Source of the DNA: Pelargonium tetragonum
Lineage: Eukaryota > Streptophyta > Magnoliopsida > Geraniales > Geraniaceae
Direction: 5' to 3'
DNA length: 64,000 nt
NCBI GenBank assembly: GCA_036897445.1
Contig: JAYMTL010000037.1
Location: 1 to 64,000, forward strand
A program made the position numbers and the translations under genes. Position 1 is the first letter of the stretch, and the number at the start of each line of letters is the position of its first letter. Under the pieces are notes generated by a model, which was not told where the DNA came from, did not search any database, and saw only the letters and a program-made list of their open reading frames with translations. This document shows positions 47,451 to 57,470 of this stretch, one piece after another.

Positions 47451-47776
47451 TTATTGGTTTTCCGAAATACTAAAGCATTACCTACTTTTTAGAAAAAAGG
47501 AGACCTGCTATACTAAGAAAAAGCATTTTATTACTTTCACAATTATATGCGTCCTACTTTTTTCGGAACTGAGAAGCCTTTCTATTAACAAAATGGTGTT
47601 ATGAACTTTTGTCGTAGTTGAAAGATGACAAGTCAAAAAAGTTTCCCAATGTAAAGTCTCGTTTTGAGACCCGAAGAAAGTAGTCCAGTATAGCGACAAA
47701 AGTCCTCAGCACCCTTTTCCCTTGTATAGAGGCTGACAAGAGAAAAAGTATGATTCATATAGCAGCAAAAGTCCTG
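47451..47776 (+). repeat. Inverted-ended element family, copy 1
   Basis: The left end TTATTGGTTTTCCGAAATAC and right end GTATAGCGACAAAAGTCCTC (ending 47707) are loosely inverted relative to each other. A second right-end-like motif, TTCATATAGCAGCAAAAGTC, follows at 47755-47774. The interior contains TTTTGTCGTAGTTGAAAGATG, the family core in diverged form. No conserved frame, so a non-coding element. Confidence 0.6.
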
Positions 47777-48800
47777 TTCTTTTTGACACTTTGACAAAAA
47801 GGGGTCCGATTTAGGATTATGTCTAAGTTTTCGTGAGGGATCTTAGGTATAGAGCTTTACTAGGTAGGAGTATTAAGAAACAGCTATGATACAGGCTCGT
47901 TAGATGTTGGGTAATGCAATGTTGAAGGTTATCAAGATGCATAAATAAGAAAGTTTTGTGTTCCTCTGTTTCAATTCCCGCTAATTAAAAATCTTTCAGT
48001 AGGAGTTTGTCTAGTTGCTGTTCCTGTATTCTAGCCAAAATAGGTAGGAAAGATGAAATGTACAAATTACTTGGCACCTAAACTCGTGTTTTAGTTGTCT
48101 TTTTCATAAAAGTCAGTCCTTTTGCTAGTTTAAGATTAAGAAGTTCCAGGGTATGAAAATGAAAAAGGGAGTGACGTTTCCTTTATTCTACTCTGGTTAA
48201 AGATGTTGAGGTAAGTTAATCTTATGGATTTCCGTTAAGGGCATGACCTCAGTTTTTCTTATCTTTCTTAGGCAGTTTTATAAGTGGGGAGTTTGAATTC
48301 TTCTTTCAAGGCCGGATCTAATCTATAAGTCTTAATGTAGGCAATGTCGTTAGATGTTGGGGTTCTGGTTTTAGTTATTTTATGTACCTAGCCGCTCTTA
48401 CAAGACCTAGAAAGATAAGAGATATAGTTACCAGCCTCTGAAGTTCTTAGTATTAGGAATGTATTAGGAAGAAAGAAGACCCTAAAGCGAATAAAAGATA
48501 GTAAAGGAGGGGTTAAGGAAGCGCAAGTTAAGTAAGGAGTCTTCCAAAAGACAAGCTTTTGCCTTTAGTCTCTCATTTTTTTAAGCAAGTAAAAAGGTTT
48601 TAAGGAAAGTCTCGAAGATGGCTCGGGTAAGCAGACGTAGGATTAAAACCAAGCTTTTGTATTCCCTTTTTTAAGAAGGCATTCAAAGCGTGAAATTTCA
48701 AAGAAATTGCCGGTCAAATCCTGCCCTTTCTTTCTGATCCAAGAAAAAGCAGCGGTCTCATTTTAATGAAAAACTACCAAATTCCAGGCCTACAGAGGCA

Positions 48801-49046
48801 GTGACTTTTTATTGGTTTTGCTGTATAGCCGGCATAACTTTTTCGGCAAGCACTTCTATAAGCAAATCGTGAACTTTTACAGTAGTCAAAAATGGAACAA
48901 CAAAAGGTAACGAAGTTACTTGGAGTAAATGTTACCCTCTTTTTCAGAAAAAAGTTATGTTTCATATAGCGGCAAAACCTCTTGAACCTATTTTGTTAGT
49001 ACAGCGGACTTTCTTTTTCGCAAAAAGTAGGGGTGTGAAAGTCCTC
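48801..49046 (+). repeat. Inverted-ended element family, copy 2
   Basis: Left end ATTGGTTTTGCTGTATAGCC then GGCATAACTTTTTC; right end AAAAAGTTATGTTTCATATA then GCGGCAAAACC (to about 48979). The two arms pair over roughly 30 bases. A second right-end module (CAAAAAGTAGGGGTGTGAAA then GTCCTC) follows after about 60 bp, as in the other copies. Confidence 0.7.
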
Positions 49047-49207
49047 TTGATAAAAGAGAGGCTCGCATTTCATTCTTTTGTTTTAGGAAGTGAGTTCTTC
49101 TCTTATTTACATCTTGCTCTTCTCACTCTTTTCTAGTATCTCCCTAATTCTGTAAACAGAATACCTCTCCCTTTTTCGAGCAGGCTTTCTTATTTACAAT
49201 ACCTTCA

Positions 49208-49249
49208 CAAAGTTCCCAGAAAAATGAAAATAGAACTACATAGCAGCTC
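49208..49249 (+). repeat. CAAAGTTCCC repeat, copy 2
   Basis: Same block order as 46329-46384. A CTCAGTGCCTTAGAG stretch about 60 bases on parallels TCGGTGCCTTAGAG near 46485. It lies between copies 2 and 3 of the inverted-ended element. Confidence 0.6.
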
Positions 49250-49582
49250 AAATGGTCTAGTTTCCACGGTTAGGGTATCCCGATTAGCGCTCAAATTCTT
49301 TCTCAGTGCCTTAGAGTAGTAGTCCTAGCAATCCCGCTTTAAGATCCAGCTCACTTCTATTTTATAGCTCCGAAAGAAGTCGGTTCGGTTTTCCTTCCAA
49401 ATCCATTAATTAAGGTAATCTTATTAAAAGTTGTCAAAACCGCTTTCTTATCTGAGTGTAATTAAGAAGAATGAGAAAACTAAAGCTAAGGTCCGTTCAT
49501 CTATGCACTTAGGTTTTTTAATAAGGTTGAGTTGTCTACCTGCGCCCCTTTGTTTCTAGGTTTCCGATTCCGGTAAAAACCA

Positions 49583-49850
49583 CACTTTTTATTGATTTTG
49601 CGAAATACTATGTATTTACTACTTTTTTCAAAAAAGGGATTTATTAGCTAAAAGTGCCCTGAGGCAAGTTTACTTGGGTGAAATTGGAACAAGAAAATTT
49701 GAAACTGGGTTACCTCTGTAAGGACTCTTTTTTTGACCTGGTTTTCGATAAAATGGTAGGTAATGCTTTAGTATTTCGGAAAACCTCTCTGCTTTTGTTA
49801 GTACAACCGACCTCAAGTTTCACAAAAAGTAGCCCAGCATGTAGCAAAAG
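49583..49850 (+). repeat. Inverted-ended element family, copy 3
   Basis: Left end TTGATTTTGCGAAATACTAT and right end TTTAGTATTTCGGAAAACCT are near-complements (TTTTGCGAAATACTA against TTTTCCGAAATACTA). The interior GGGTGAAATTGGAACA (from about 49676) matches copies 4 and 6. The second right-end module is CACAAAAAGTAGCCCAGCAT then GTAGCAAAAG. A 65-codon frame spans it but is not kept in other copies. Confidence 0.7.
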
Positions 49851-49904
49851 AAAAAGTGTTTCATTCTTTTTATAGGAGCTCTAGGAGAAGATAGTTCTGT
49901 ATTT

Positions 49905-50180
49905 GTACTAGAGCTAGAGCTATACTCTTGTTGTTAGGGTTCCCTGTCTTATTGTTGTTCTTCTTGTAGCTAGGAAAGATTCTATCTTAATTACATTACC
50001 TATCTTGTTAGGAAGTCTATTCCTAATTACATTACCTGTCTTTGTATTCTTCTTCTTGTAGCTAGGATTCCCTGTCTTATTGTAGCTAGTGTCTTATATG
50101 GGTTACTGTTGTTACTGTCTTATATGTTCTAGTTATTGTACTTATTGTTCTTATTGTTATAGATTGTATATAATAGTATA
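49905..50180. repeat. Locally repetitive T-rich tract
   Basis: TTCCCTGTCTTATTGT, TTCTTCTTGTAGCTAGGA and TAATTACATTACCT each occur twice here. TATTGTTCTTATTGTTATAG closes the tract. It looks like slipped duplication of short words. Non-coding. Confidence 0.6.
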
Positions 50181-50378
50181 TAGAAAGGTTTTCAAGTCTT
50201 GGGCCTATGGAGCGAGGAGTTTCGGGTAGACGGCTTAGTTAGAGTTCCTTTTTAGCAGATCAAGGAGTTTGTAATGAAAGGTTTACGGGCCAAGGTATCG
50301 ATTTAGATAAGATAGCCGTTTCATTCCTGACCACGAAAAGCATTGAATTTCCGACCTCAAGAGGTAATGCGTCATTTT

Positions 50379-50643
50379 GAGGACTTTTGTCGCTATAGCT
50401 GTCCTACTTTTTTCAAAACCAGGTCATTTTTATTAGCTAAAATCAGTCTTATTCATTTTCTCGTAGGTGAAATTGGAACACACATTTTTTGGGGTTTCCC
50501 TTCTGTGAGCACTCTTTTTTTGTCCTCTTTTTCAAGAAATTTTATGTTTCATATAGCTATAAAAGTTCTCAACTAACTTCGTTACCTTGTAGAGCGGGTT
50601 GAAAGAAATGAAAAATGCTATTTTATATATAAGCAAAAGTTCA
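50379..50643 (+). repeat. Inverted-ended element family, copy 4 (best preserved)
   Basis: The left end GAGGACTTTTGTCGCTATAG (50379-50398) is inverted at the right as ATATAGCTATAAAAGTTCTC (50551-50570), giving a 192-bp core element. Sub-terminal CCTACTTTTTTCAAAA and TTTTCAAGAAATTTTATG also pair. The core GTAGGTGAAATTGGAACA is at 50463-50480. A second right-end-like motif, TTATATATAAGCAAAAGTTC, ends near 50642. No target duplication is evident. Confidence 0.75.
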
Positions 50644-51180
50644 TGACCTCTTTCGGGAGGGGCTTCCATTTCCTGAAAAGGGAAAGTGAATTGACGGATA
50701 ACTTCTAGTTTTAGTCGAGTACAGGGTCTATTCTGTAAAGGTAATGTAATTAAGTAAGATGAACTTACCTCTAAAAGAAGGAATTGTCAAATAATAAGCA
50801 AAACTATACTTACTGGGACATCAAACTGAAAGTGAAAGCCGATCCTCCTCGTTTTATAGACTTTGACTTTATTCCTATAAGCCATTTTCTATTTTAGGCT
50901 TTTACTATCTATTTATAGATAGGGGAATGGAGGTTAAAACTTATTCCTTTCTAAATCCCTTTATTCTAGTAGCTGCTAATTCATTAACCAATTTCTTAGA
51001 AAGAATCTAAGCTTTGCTCTTTGTTAACTAGATCCCAACATCTAACGACATTGCCTTAGTATCCGCTTTCATTAGAATTGAGTTAGAGAAAGAGCCTCTT
51101 TTAAGATTCTGAGCACTCCTTCTCAAAATTTATGGTAGAAATGGACTCCAACTAGAGGGGAATGCCAACAAATCTTTGTT

Positions 51181-51460
51181 CCATCAAGCAAGCTTGCCTA
51201 ATGCATATAGTTGAATGCTAGGAGTTGCAGTCGACAGAGAAGGTCAAGAAGGAATGCTAGCTTGCCAAGACTGTGTAGCTATGAAGGAGATGCGCTGTCG
51301 AATGCCACGTTGTTGCTTTCATGCTAGCTAGTGCAGTTTGCCTAAGAAGGTGTAGCTTGCCGAAATGCTGATGGAACCTAGGAACCTTGAAAGCCTGCCA
51401 ACTAAGGTCTTCTTCTTCTGTAACTCTTGTCAGCTCAGCTAGGTACACTTGATTGCCGGT
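51181..51460. other. Compositional island with recurring AGCTTGCC words
   Basis: Less AT-rich than its surroundings, with recurring AGCTTGCC, AATGCTAG and GCTAGC words. Both strands are open for about 60 codons (51257-51448 minus, 51453-51647 plus), with no recognised protein. The origin is unknown; it could be inserted DNA. Confidence 0.35.
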
Positions 51461-51627
51461 AAAGGAGTTGAAATTCTCTTGCTGGAGGCAAAAGCTTGTC
51501 TTTTGCTGTCGAAATCTCCGCTTGGCACTTCATTATAGCAACTATCCATTGAAGCCTATGAACTATTGCCGTACAATCTATCGAGGACGCAATCCAACAC
51601 CTCTGAACCTGCTTGCCAAACCCAATT

Positions 51628-51877
51628 TTATGAACTTTTGCTTATAAGGGCGTCCTACTTTTTCAAAAACCAGAATTTATTAGCTAAAATTAGGTTTATT
51701 CAATTTGTCGTAGGTGGAATTTGAACACGAAAAAAGGGTTCGTTTGACTCTGTAACTACTGTATCTTCGATACCTGCTTTTTAGAATTTTTTATGTTTTA
51801 TATAGATGGAAAACTTCGTGCTTTTCCATTGTATAGAGGCGAACGCAGTCTCTTATTTTATATAGCGGTAAAAGTGC
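51628..51877 (+). repeat. Inverted-ended element family, copy 5
   Basis: Left end TATGAACTTTTGCTTATAAG then GGCGTCCTACTTTTTC; right end TTATGTTTTATATAGATGGA then AAACTT (to about 51816). Core TTTGTCGTAGGTGGAATTTG. A GTATAGAGGCGAAC spacer, like copy 1, leads to a second right end, TTTATATAGCGGTAAAAGTG. Confidence 0.7.
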
Positions 51878-52940
51878 AGAAGTCGATTTTCGGGCTTTCC
51901 TAACAAGCAAGATTTAGGAAGGAGGCAAGCTTGTCTTGTAATTATTTACGAAAATCCTGGCTAATGAAAGATGTATTAAGAGTATGAAACAGGGCATAAT
52001 AGGTAGAAAGTGGCCCTTTTCTATTTAGAAAGGCATTGGGGCTTTCTAATCTTTATTATTGCAAGGTTTCCTTAGTTAGTCAAGACTATAGCCCCTATGA
52101 GGTTCCAGGGTAGAGTGAAACTGGGTAACTTAGCCCCAGGCGTCCTTTAGGACGACTAACCCTTTCTTTATTCTTTCCTAAACCACACTTCTTTATTATC
52201 ATTAATTGCATTACCTCTATGCTGGGCTTTACCCTAGAGCAGGAAAGTGCCTGGTTTTAGGATTCCTTTTCTTCCACCTATTAGAGTTGGAAAGCAAGAG
52301 TCGGAAAAGGGCCTACTTTGTATTTGCTTTTATCAGTAACAGAGGCAACCATTTATGGTTGTTAAGATGAAAGACTTTTTACCGACCGAAGGGAACCGCA
52401 AGGTTGTGCTTTAGTATTTGAATACACTTACACAATTCTTCTGATTCTTATGACCTTGATTTTCTTATTTATTTCCTTGTTTCTTAGTTTCACTACATAA
52501 TTTAATTACCTTACCTCTCTTTTCTTAATTAGGAGTTTTAGTGAGGAAACCAAAGGTTGGCTCTTCTTATGTTATGGATCTTAGTTTCACAGCCTGTGCC
52601 TATGCACTTCCCTATTACCAACTCTTTTACGAAATGAATTGAAAGGTTGGAGTCCTCTCATTTGCGGGTTTCCGGTGGTCCCTAAAGGTAAGATCTAAAG
52701 CCAAAGTAACCTTGAATTGCTCCTAGTGAAATCTTATATCATTCCTTAGACTCCTTAGCTACGCAGCTGAAGAACCCCTAGAAGTTTTTAAACTAAGAAA
52801 AGGGACTTGTAACTTGTTGATTGGGGAAATCCTCACTTGACTTATGAGTTACACTATTAAGGGCTAGGATACCTTTCCTTTTAAGGCAAGCTTGTCTTGT
52901 AAGCTAGGGAAACCTAGGAAATGCAAATCCTTGGGGAGTT

Positions 52941-53204
52941 TCTTTATTGATTTTCCGAAATCCCGAAATCTGACGATTACAACCTTTTTTCAAAACAGGA
53001 TACGGGCTCTATAAAGAGACACATTTGAGGACTTTTGTCGAAATATATACATCTACTTTTTTCGGAAGAAAGCTATACAATAGAAAATGGGTTTGAGGGA
53101 ACGCTTTAGTGGGGTGAAATTGGAACAGTCAAAAAGTTAGGTTTCTCTGAGGGGTACTAACTCCATTTTGATAAAATTTTATGTTTCATATAGCGGGAAA
53201 AGTC
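52941..53204 (+). repeat. Inverted-ended element family, copy 6
   Basis: A left-end fragment (TTTATTGATTTTCCGAAATC) is followed by a second left end, GAGGACTTTTGTCG, at 53027. The right end TGTTTCATATAGCGGGAAAA closes at about 53204. The core GGGGTGAAATTGGAACA is at 53111-53127. This copy seems to be a nested or partly duplicated version. Bases 51878-52940 hold no gene. Confidence 0.7.
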
Positions 53205-53281
53205 TATCAGCTCTAAGCAATTCACGGGTTGTACTAGAAAATTCTTTAGTTGCTTACTCTATTTTAGTTAGAAAGAAAGCA

Positions 53282-53398
53282 AGGTAATGCGTAGTATTAA
53301 ACATAGAGACCTTCCAATCCTTTAATACTACGCATTACCTCCCGTACCTGATAGTACCTGATAAACCCATAGCACAAGAGGTAATGCGTAGTATTAAA
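53282..53398. repeat. Exact 20-bp inverted repeat plus third copy
   Basis: AGGTAATGCGTAGTATTAAA at 53282-53301 is exactly inverted at 53321-53340 and repeated directly at 53379-53398. The first two can form a 20-bp stem with a 19-base loop. A partial match, AGGTAATGCGT, lies at 50362-50372. Bases 53399-53735 hold nothing recognised. Confidence 0.9.
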
Positions 53399-53735
53399 GG
53401 ACAACCCATTAGAACCCATAGACAATATCTTACACAATCCTATACAATCTTAAACAACTATGCCCATTATACAATATGTTACTATTTATACAACTAGAAC
53501 AACATGGTTAGATAGCCCTAAAAAGCAAACCTCTCCTATTTCCTAGGATTTCCCCTCTCAATTCCTTATCTTACCCAGAGTTTTTCTCTTTACTTATATA
53601 CATAGAATCCATACCCGTATACAAAAGAATAGAACTCAGGGATAACAACAAAACCCGATTCATTATGAGAATACTAAAATCCACTCTAAGCCAATTTAGA
53701 TGCGATAAAACAGTCACACTAACCATTTCAACCTT

Positions 53736-53900
53736 TTATGCCTGCTTAAAAAGAGATTGAGAACCCCCTTAGGCTTTAGAAACGGATACCTGATCTCTCC
53801 TTAAAAGCTCTTACACTAGAGTAGAACAGCTCTCCTAAAACTCACTTTAGCTGCTTGACAATTGGAAACAAAGGAAGCTTATAAGAACGTAGAAATGACA
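53736..53900 (+). repeat. Repeat pair with 57471-57750, copy 1
   Basis: CTTTTATGCCTGCTTAAA, TTACACTAGA, TTTAGCTGCTT and CAATTGGAAACAAAGGAA (53859-53876) recur in the same order at 57471-57731, where spacing is longer. It lies between the element cluster and the nad1 locus. Confidence 0.55.
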
Positions 53901-54009
53901 TTCCACGCATTTCCTACAAATAAAAGGTTATCTTTCTACCTAACTAATAGGGATATTTACCTAGAAAGACAAGAACTTCAACTCGATCCGGGAGAGAAAA
54001 GATATATAT

Positions 54010-54765
54010 ATGAAAAAGATTAGGATCCCCTACTGCAGTCTACTTTTGTATTGTAGACCGAGGGACCACCCCCTCCCAAATTTTGTGAAAGAAACTGAGA
54101 TCAAGAGAAAGAGACCCTTTGATATTTCTACGAATATCAAACTAGGATGGAGCACTGAGTCGGCGGACTTGCTACTAGGAGCTTCTCTAGCCTTAATCCT
54201 TGGGAAAATCCACCTAATGCAGATATCTTGGGCTCCTTTCCCGATGTTAAGGCAACGCAAAAATGAGTTGAAGCCTTCTTTTACACGGGTACTTTAAGTC
54301 CTCTAACTACCCAACCAACTCTTTCTTGGTTAAGTCTTGCCGGTATCAACGAAAAACTATGTATCCTTTTCTGTTCTAGAATGATAACACTTGAAGACAT
54401 CGAGAGAACGCATTATCTAAATCGATACCTTTTTCATAGCTTGCTCTCATACAAAGACGACTTCTTTGGCGAGCAATACCAAAGACGACAGAGAACAGAA
54501 ATGCTAGGTTCATTCTATACCAGACACGAAAGACTAAGGCAGACCTTTAGGTTTGCGCTAACCGGCTAATGCATCTCGATCACAAGGCAGTGCTACATGC
54601 TCTTAACATAGAAAAAGAAATGACAGGAACCTTAACCAAATTCATTGTCAAGAATAGGAGCTCCACTACTCTCTAAATGAGACCTGATGCTTGGAGTCCC
54701 TGTAAGTCTACGCCCGCGTAGAATAGATCATTCCATCTCATAGGTGACCGAACGGCCGCTCCAAA
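54010..54765 (-). other. Probable 5' part of the split first nad1 intron and its flank
   Basis: The intron begins directly after exon 1 at 54765 and reads TTTGGAGCGGCCGTTCGG on the minus strand. No exon 2 (SKYAFLGALRS) is found on either strand nearby, as expected if this intron is trans-spliced, which is the usual state in vascular plants. Base composition stays gene-like to about 54000. The plus-strand frames at 54010-54297 and 54381-54569 resemble no known protein and are probably chance frames in this intron. The far boundary is a guess. Confidence 0.5.
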
Positions 54766-55152
54766 ATTACTCGACCAACCTGCTATAATTATTCCATAAA
54801 CACCTAATGAAGAAATAGCAAAGAGATAAAGTAAGCCTATATTCACATCTGATAAGACCATACCATAATCAAAGGGTATCACAGCCCAGGCGACTAGGCT
54901 TAACATGAAAGTCGCTACTGGAGCCATTCTGAAAAGGAAGAAAGATGCACTACTTGGCGATATAGGTTCTTTTAGAATCAATTTCAAACCATCTGCTATT
55001 GGTTGTAATAAACCGAAGGATCCTACAACGTCAGGGCCTTTTCGTCGTTGAACAAAGGCCATCACTTTACGCTCTGCTAAGACTAGGAAGGCTACTCCTA
55101 GGAGCAGTGGTAGAATGATTCCAATTATTTGAGCAGGAATAGCTACGTACGT
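54766..55152 (-). CDS. nad1: nad1 exon 1, NADH dehydrogenase subunit 1
   Basis: ND1 is the complex I membrane subunit next to the quinone site. The 387-base exon encodes residues 1-129, ending IIIAGWSSN, exactly the classical plant exon 1. The conserved quinone-chamber stretch [20 protein letters not shown] is followed by [16 protein letters not shown] and [18 protein letters not shown]. The position of the usual start (before YVAIPAQ) is ACG, which in many plants is edited to AUG. In-frame ATGs seven codons upstream (55173) and at 55230 would add an N-terminal tail not seen in homologues. The frame continues into the intron and stops at 54673. The remaining exons are absent from the window. 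It lies 83 bp after rpl10 and is probably co-transcribed with it. Confidence 0.93.
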
Positions 55153-55235
55153 TTTCAGTTTTCTGTTAGTCATGCTCGAAGGAGATACTACATGAGACTG
55201 ACGGTCTTCTTTCGAAAAGCTATGGATCAAGAAAC

Positions 55236-55685
55236 TTAGTGAGAACAGACAAATGAAAGGCAGGAACTTGGAAGATAGAATTGAAAAAGAGAAGCTTCTT
55301 GGTCATCCAGAAAGGAAGCTCTTTCAATATCTACATGCGAGCTAAAGCTCACCCTTTCTTTACCATACAATAAGAGAGGATCCTTATACCTAGCGGACAA
55401 AGGGAGTAAGAATTCCCAACAACCCAATGCCTTCTCGTCGTCCCAATACAATTGACGAGTAAGACCAACACCTGGAACAAGAGAAGATAAGAACTGAGTC
55501 CGCTTTCCCAAGAAGGTAGCACTATAGGGAGTCTTTCCCATGAAGCAGAAGGTTTTAAGTTGTCGTAATTGTCTATTATTGAAACCACTGTAATGTAATG
55601 CTAGGAAATTCCTTGAGAGTTTCATCCTCTTTCTCTTTTCTCGCAGGATTCTTTCTCTTTTCAGAATCTGCCTTTTGACTGACAC
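55236..55685 (-). CDS. rpl10: rpl10, mitochondrial ribosomal protein L10
   Basis: A 149-residue protein beginning [20 protein letters not shown]. After a basic N-terminus come [19 protein letters not shown], then a middle part with LLYGKE and [12 protein letters not shown], the pattern of plant mitochondrial RPL10 (short for the bacterial family, with the LHYSGFNN and LLYG motifs). RPL10 anchors the L7/L12 stalk of the large ribosomal subunit. The frame is full length for the plant type and shows no breaks. An in-frame ATG lies 20 codons downstream at KRMKLSR, but the upstream start is preferred because it keeps the basic leader. It ends only 83 bp before nad1, suggesting one transcript. The family call rests on remembered similarity, not a search. 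Confidence 0.82.
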   Translation of the reverse strand: MSVKRQILKRERILREKRKRMKLSRNFLALHYSGFNNRQLRQLKTFCFMGKTPYSATFLGKRTQFLSSLVPGVGLTRQLYWDDEKALGCWEFLLPLSARYKDPLLLYGKERVSFSSHVDIERASFLDDQEASLFQFYLPSSCLSFVCSH

Positions 55686-56039
55686 GGAGACTTCTACTCT
55701 TTTTCTTATGCGCCCTCAGAAGACAAGAAACAAGAAAGGTAAAGCCTTCTAATTAGAGATTAATCGAGAAAAGGTAGACCCATGTAACCAAGACTCTCTC
55801 ATTCTTCATTCTTCACTCTTCATTTCAAATTCTTCATTCCCGAAGAAAGAACAAAAGAAAGCAAGAGGGAACCGAAGGTAATGCAATTGAAAGAAGCATT
55901 TCATTAGAAAGAGACAGAACAAAAGAAAATAATAAGAAAGAAAAAAGAGACATGGACATGAGGCTTTCACTATATATATTACCCGCTGAATAGGTGTAGA
56001 GAATTTAGAAGAAAGAACTCTATAGAATGTAGAGTTGCG
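55686..56039. other. Upstream flank of rpl10
   Basis: A purine-rich non-coding stretch on the plus strand, with repeated ATTCTTCATTC words near 55800-55840 and the dispersed AGGTAATGCAATT motif at 55876-55888. The promoter for rpl10-nad1 presumably lies here, but no consensus could be fixed. Confidence 0.4.
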
Positions 56040-56490
56040 TCAGTCCATAGAATTCAGTGACTGATAAGAATCTCCCAACGAAGATACGTGATTCAGTGTT
56101 GTATTCCGTGATACGCATCTCCTATCTATCTTAGAAATCGGCAACGGAGAATTCCGCCGATCTAATCAGCAACCGGTAATTCCGCCTAGAAAGACTGTGG
56201 CGGATAAACATCTCCCTTATCTTATCAATCCGTAACCGATAAGCGATTCAGTGTTGTCTTCCTGCGACTGAGTTGGTCCATATAAGCATCTCAGTGACTG
56301 GTACGCATCTCTATCTAAGTCTTCCTGTAGCCGATATTCTCGTGATATAAACGTCTCAGTCTGTAGTTGTCTTCCTGTGACTGAGAACTCCCTTATCAAT
56401 CGGTAGCTGATAAGAGATTCCACCTAATTAATTGCATTACCTGTAGTGGATAGTCCTCTAGAAATCGGCAACTCCACTCCGCCCATCCTG
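56040..56490. repeat. Block of interleaved imperfect repeats
   Basis: GATTCAGTGTTGT occurs at about 56092 and 56246. TTATCAATCCGTAACCGATA and TTATCAATCGGTAGCTGATA (about 56221 and 56394) are each followed by AGCGATTC or AGAGATTC. AGAAATCGGCAAC occurs at about 56130 and 56459. CTTCCTG plus CGACTGAG or TGACTGAG also repeats. The words recur in changing order, more GC-rich than the surroundings. Non-coding. Confidence 0.7.
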
Positions 56491-57470
56491 CAGCTGACCC
56501 TTCTTATAATTGGTCGTCTACCAAAGCAATAGAAGCCACTCTGCACTAAGAGATCCCGCCTATATCTTCGCGGAAACCTGAAATGAGTACCCTATGGGTT
56601 CCTTCAACTAACCTTAGAAACAATTCCTCTGCTCTTAAGTTTCATAGACGTAACCTAATCCTCCACTCTTATTCTAATAGACGCCATTCCCAACTAATAT
56701 AGAAGAAAGACCTCTTAAGTTCAAGCGCGCCGGATTTTGATCTTCCCTATCTACAGCCCTCAGGACTTTTGGGAATCAGAACTTAGAGCACCGGGAGCTG
56801 CCTTGATCTCATAGTAGATCTTTCAACTAAAAAGGAAACTAAAAGATAAGAAAGAAGACTCATGGAGGGGTCAGTTCCAAGAAGAGAGATTTGAACCCAG
56901 GTCATCGGACTCTTCTTCCTCATGACGTAACAAAAAGAAATAGACACTTCAAAGGTAAACTTTCCTCTGGCTAGACTAATAGAATTGAGGATGAGAGAGA
57001 TATATAAGCGATTTCATTCAACTAAATTTATATAATTTTAAATACATTTATAATAAGCTATTTAGTCTCTTAATTTCATTACCTTTTTACTGATTGCGTT
57101 TCAACAGGAACTTATACGAACCTCCTCATCCTTTTTCTTATACTTAGACTTCTCAGTTAGATCCTTTTTCTTATACTTAGACTTCCTTTTTTATCTTAGT
57201 TAATTAGCATCAATTTCAATATAGTCATTCTTAACTTGCTCCTACTCCTAAGTATCCTAGCGAATCCCAACCTTTACGAATCAAAGTTAAGTAAGTCAAG
57301 AAAATCCTTTCTTATTTGGCTTTCTTTCTAAATTCTAAAGCTCTTAAGAAAAATCTTTATAAAAAAAATGAAAAGGAATTAAGCACAAATCTATATTATT
57401 TGCAGGAATACTAACTCTAAGGTCATTTACATGCCAAAAAATCTAAGTCAGTCTATCCACTTTTACTAGA
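56491..57470. other. Intergenic DNA without recognised genes
   Basis: AT-rich. A minus-strand stretch near 56870-56930 contains CTGGGTTCAAATCTC, tRNA-like but incomplete. AGACTTC and CTTTTTCTTATACTTAGACT words repeat near 57125-57190. Confidence 0.45.

Noticed and set aside
53027-53204. Autonomous DNA transposon
   Set aside because: The elements are about 180-260 bp with no transposase frame. At most they are miniature non-autonomous elements.
54010-54297. Plus-strand 95-codon frame as a membrane protein
   Set aside because: It is mirrored by an equally long minus frame and shows no family motif. Probably intron or flank sequence.
54381-54569. Plus-strand frame MITLEDIERTHYLNRYL as a gene
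   Set aside because: No similarity recognised, and it lies opposite the probable nad1 intron, where chance frames are common because composition is less AT-rich.
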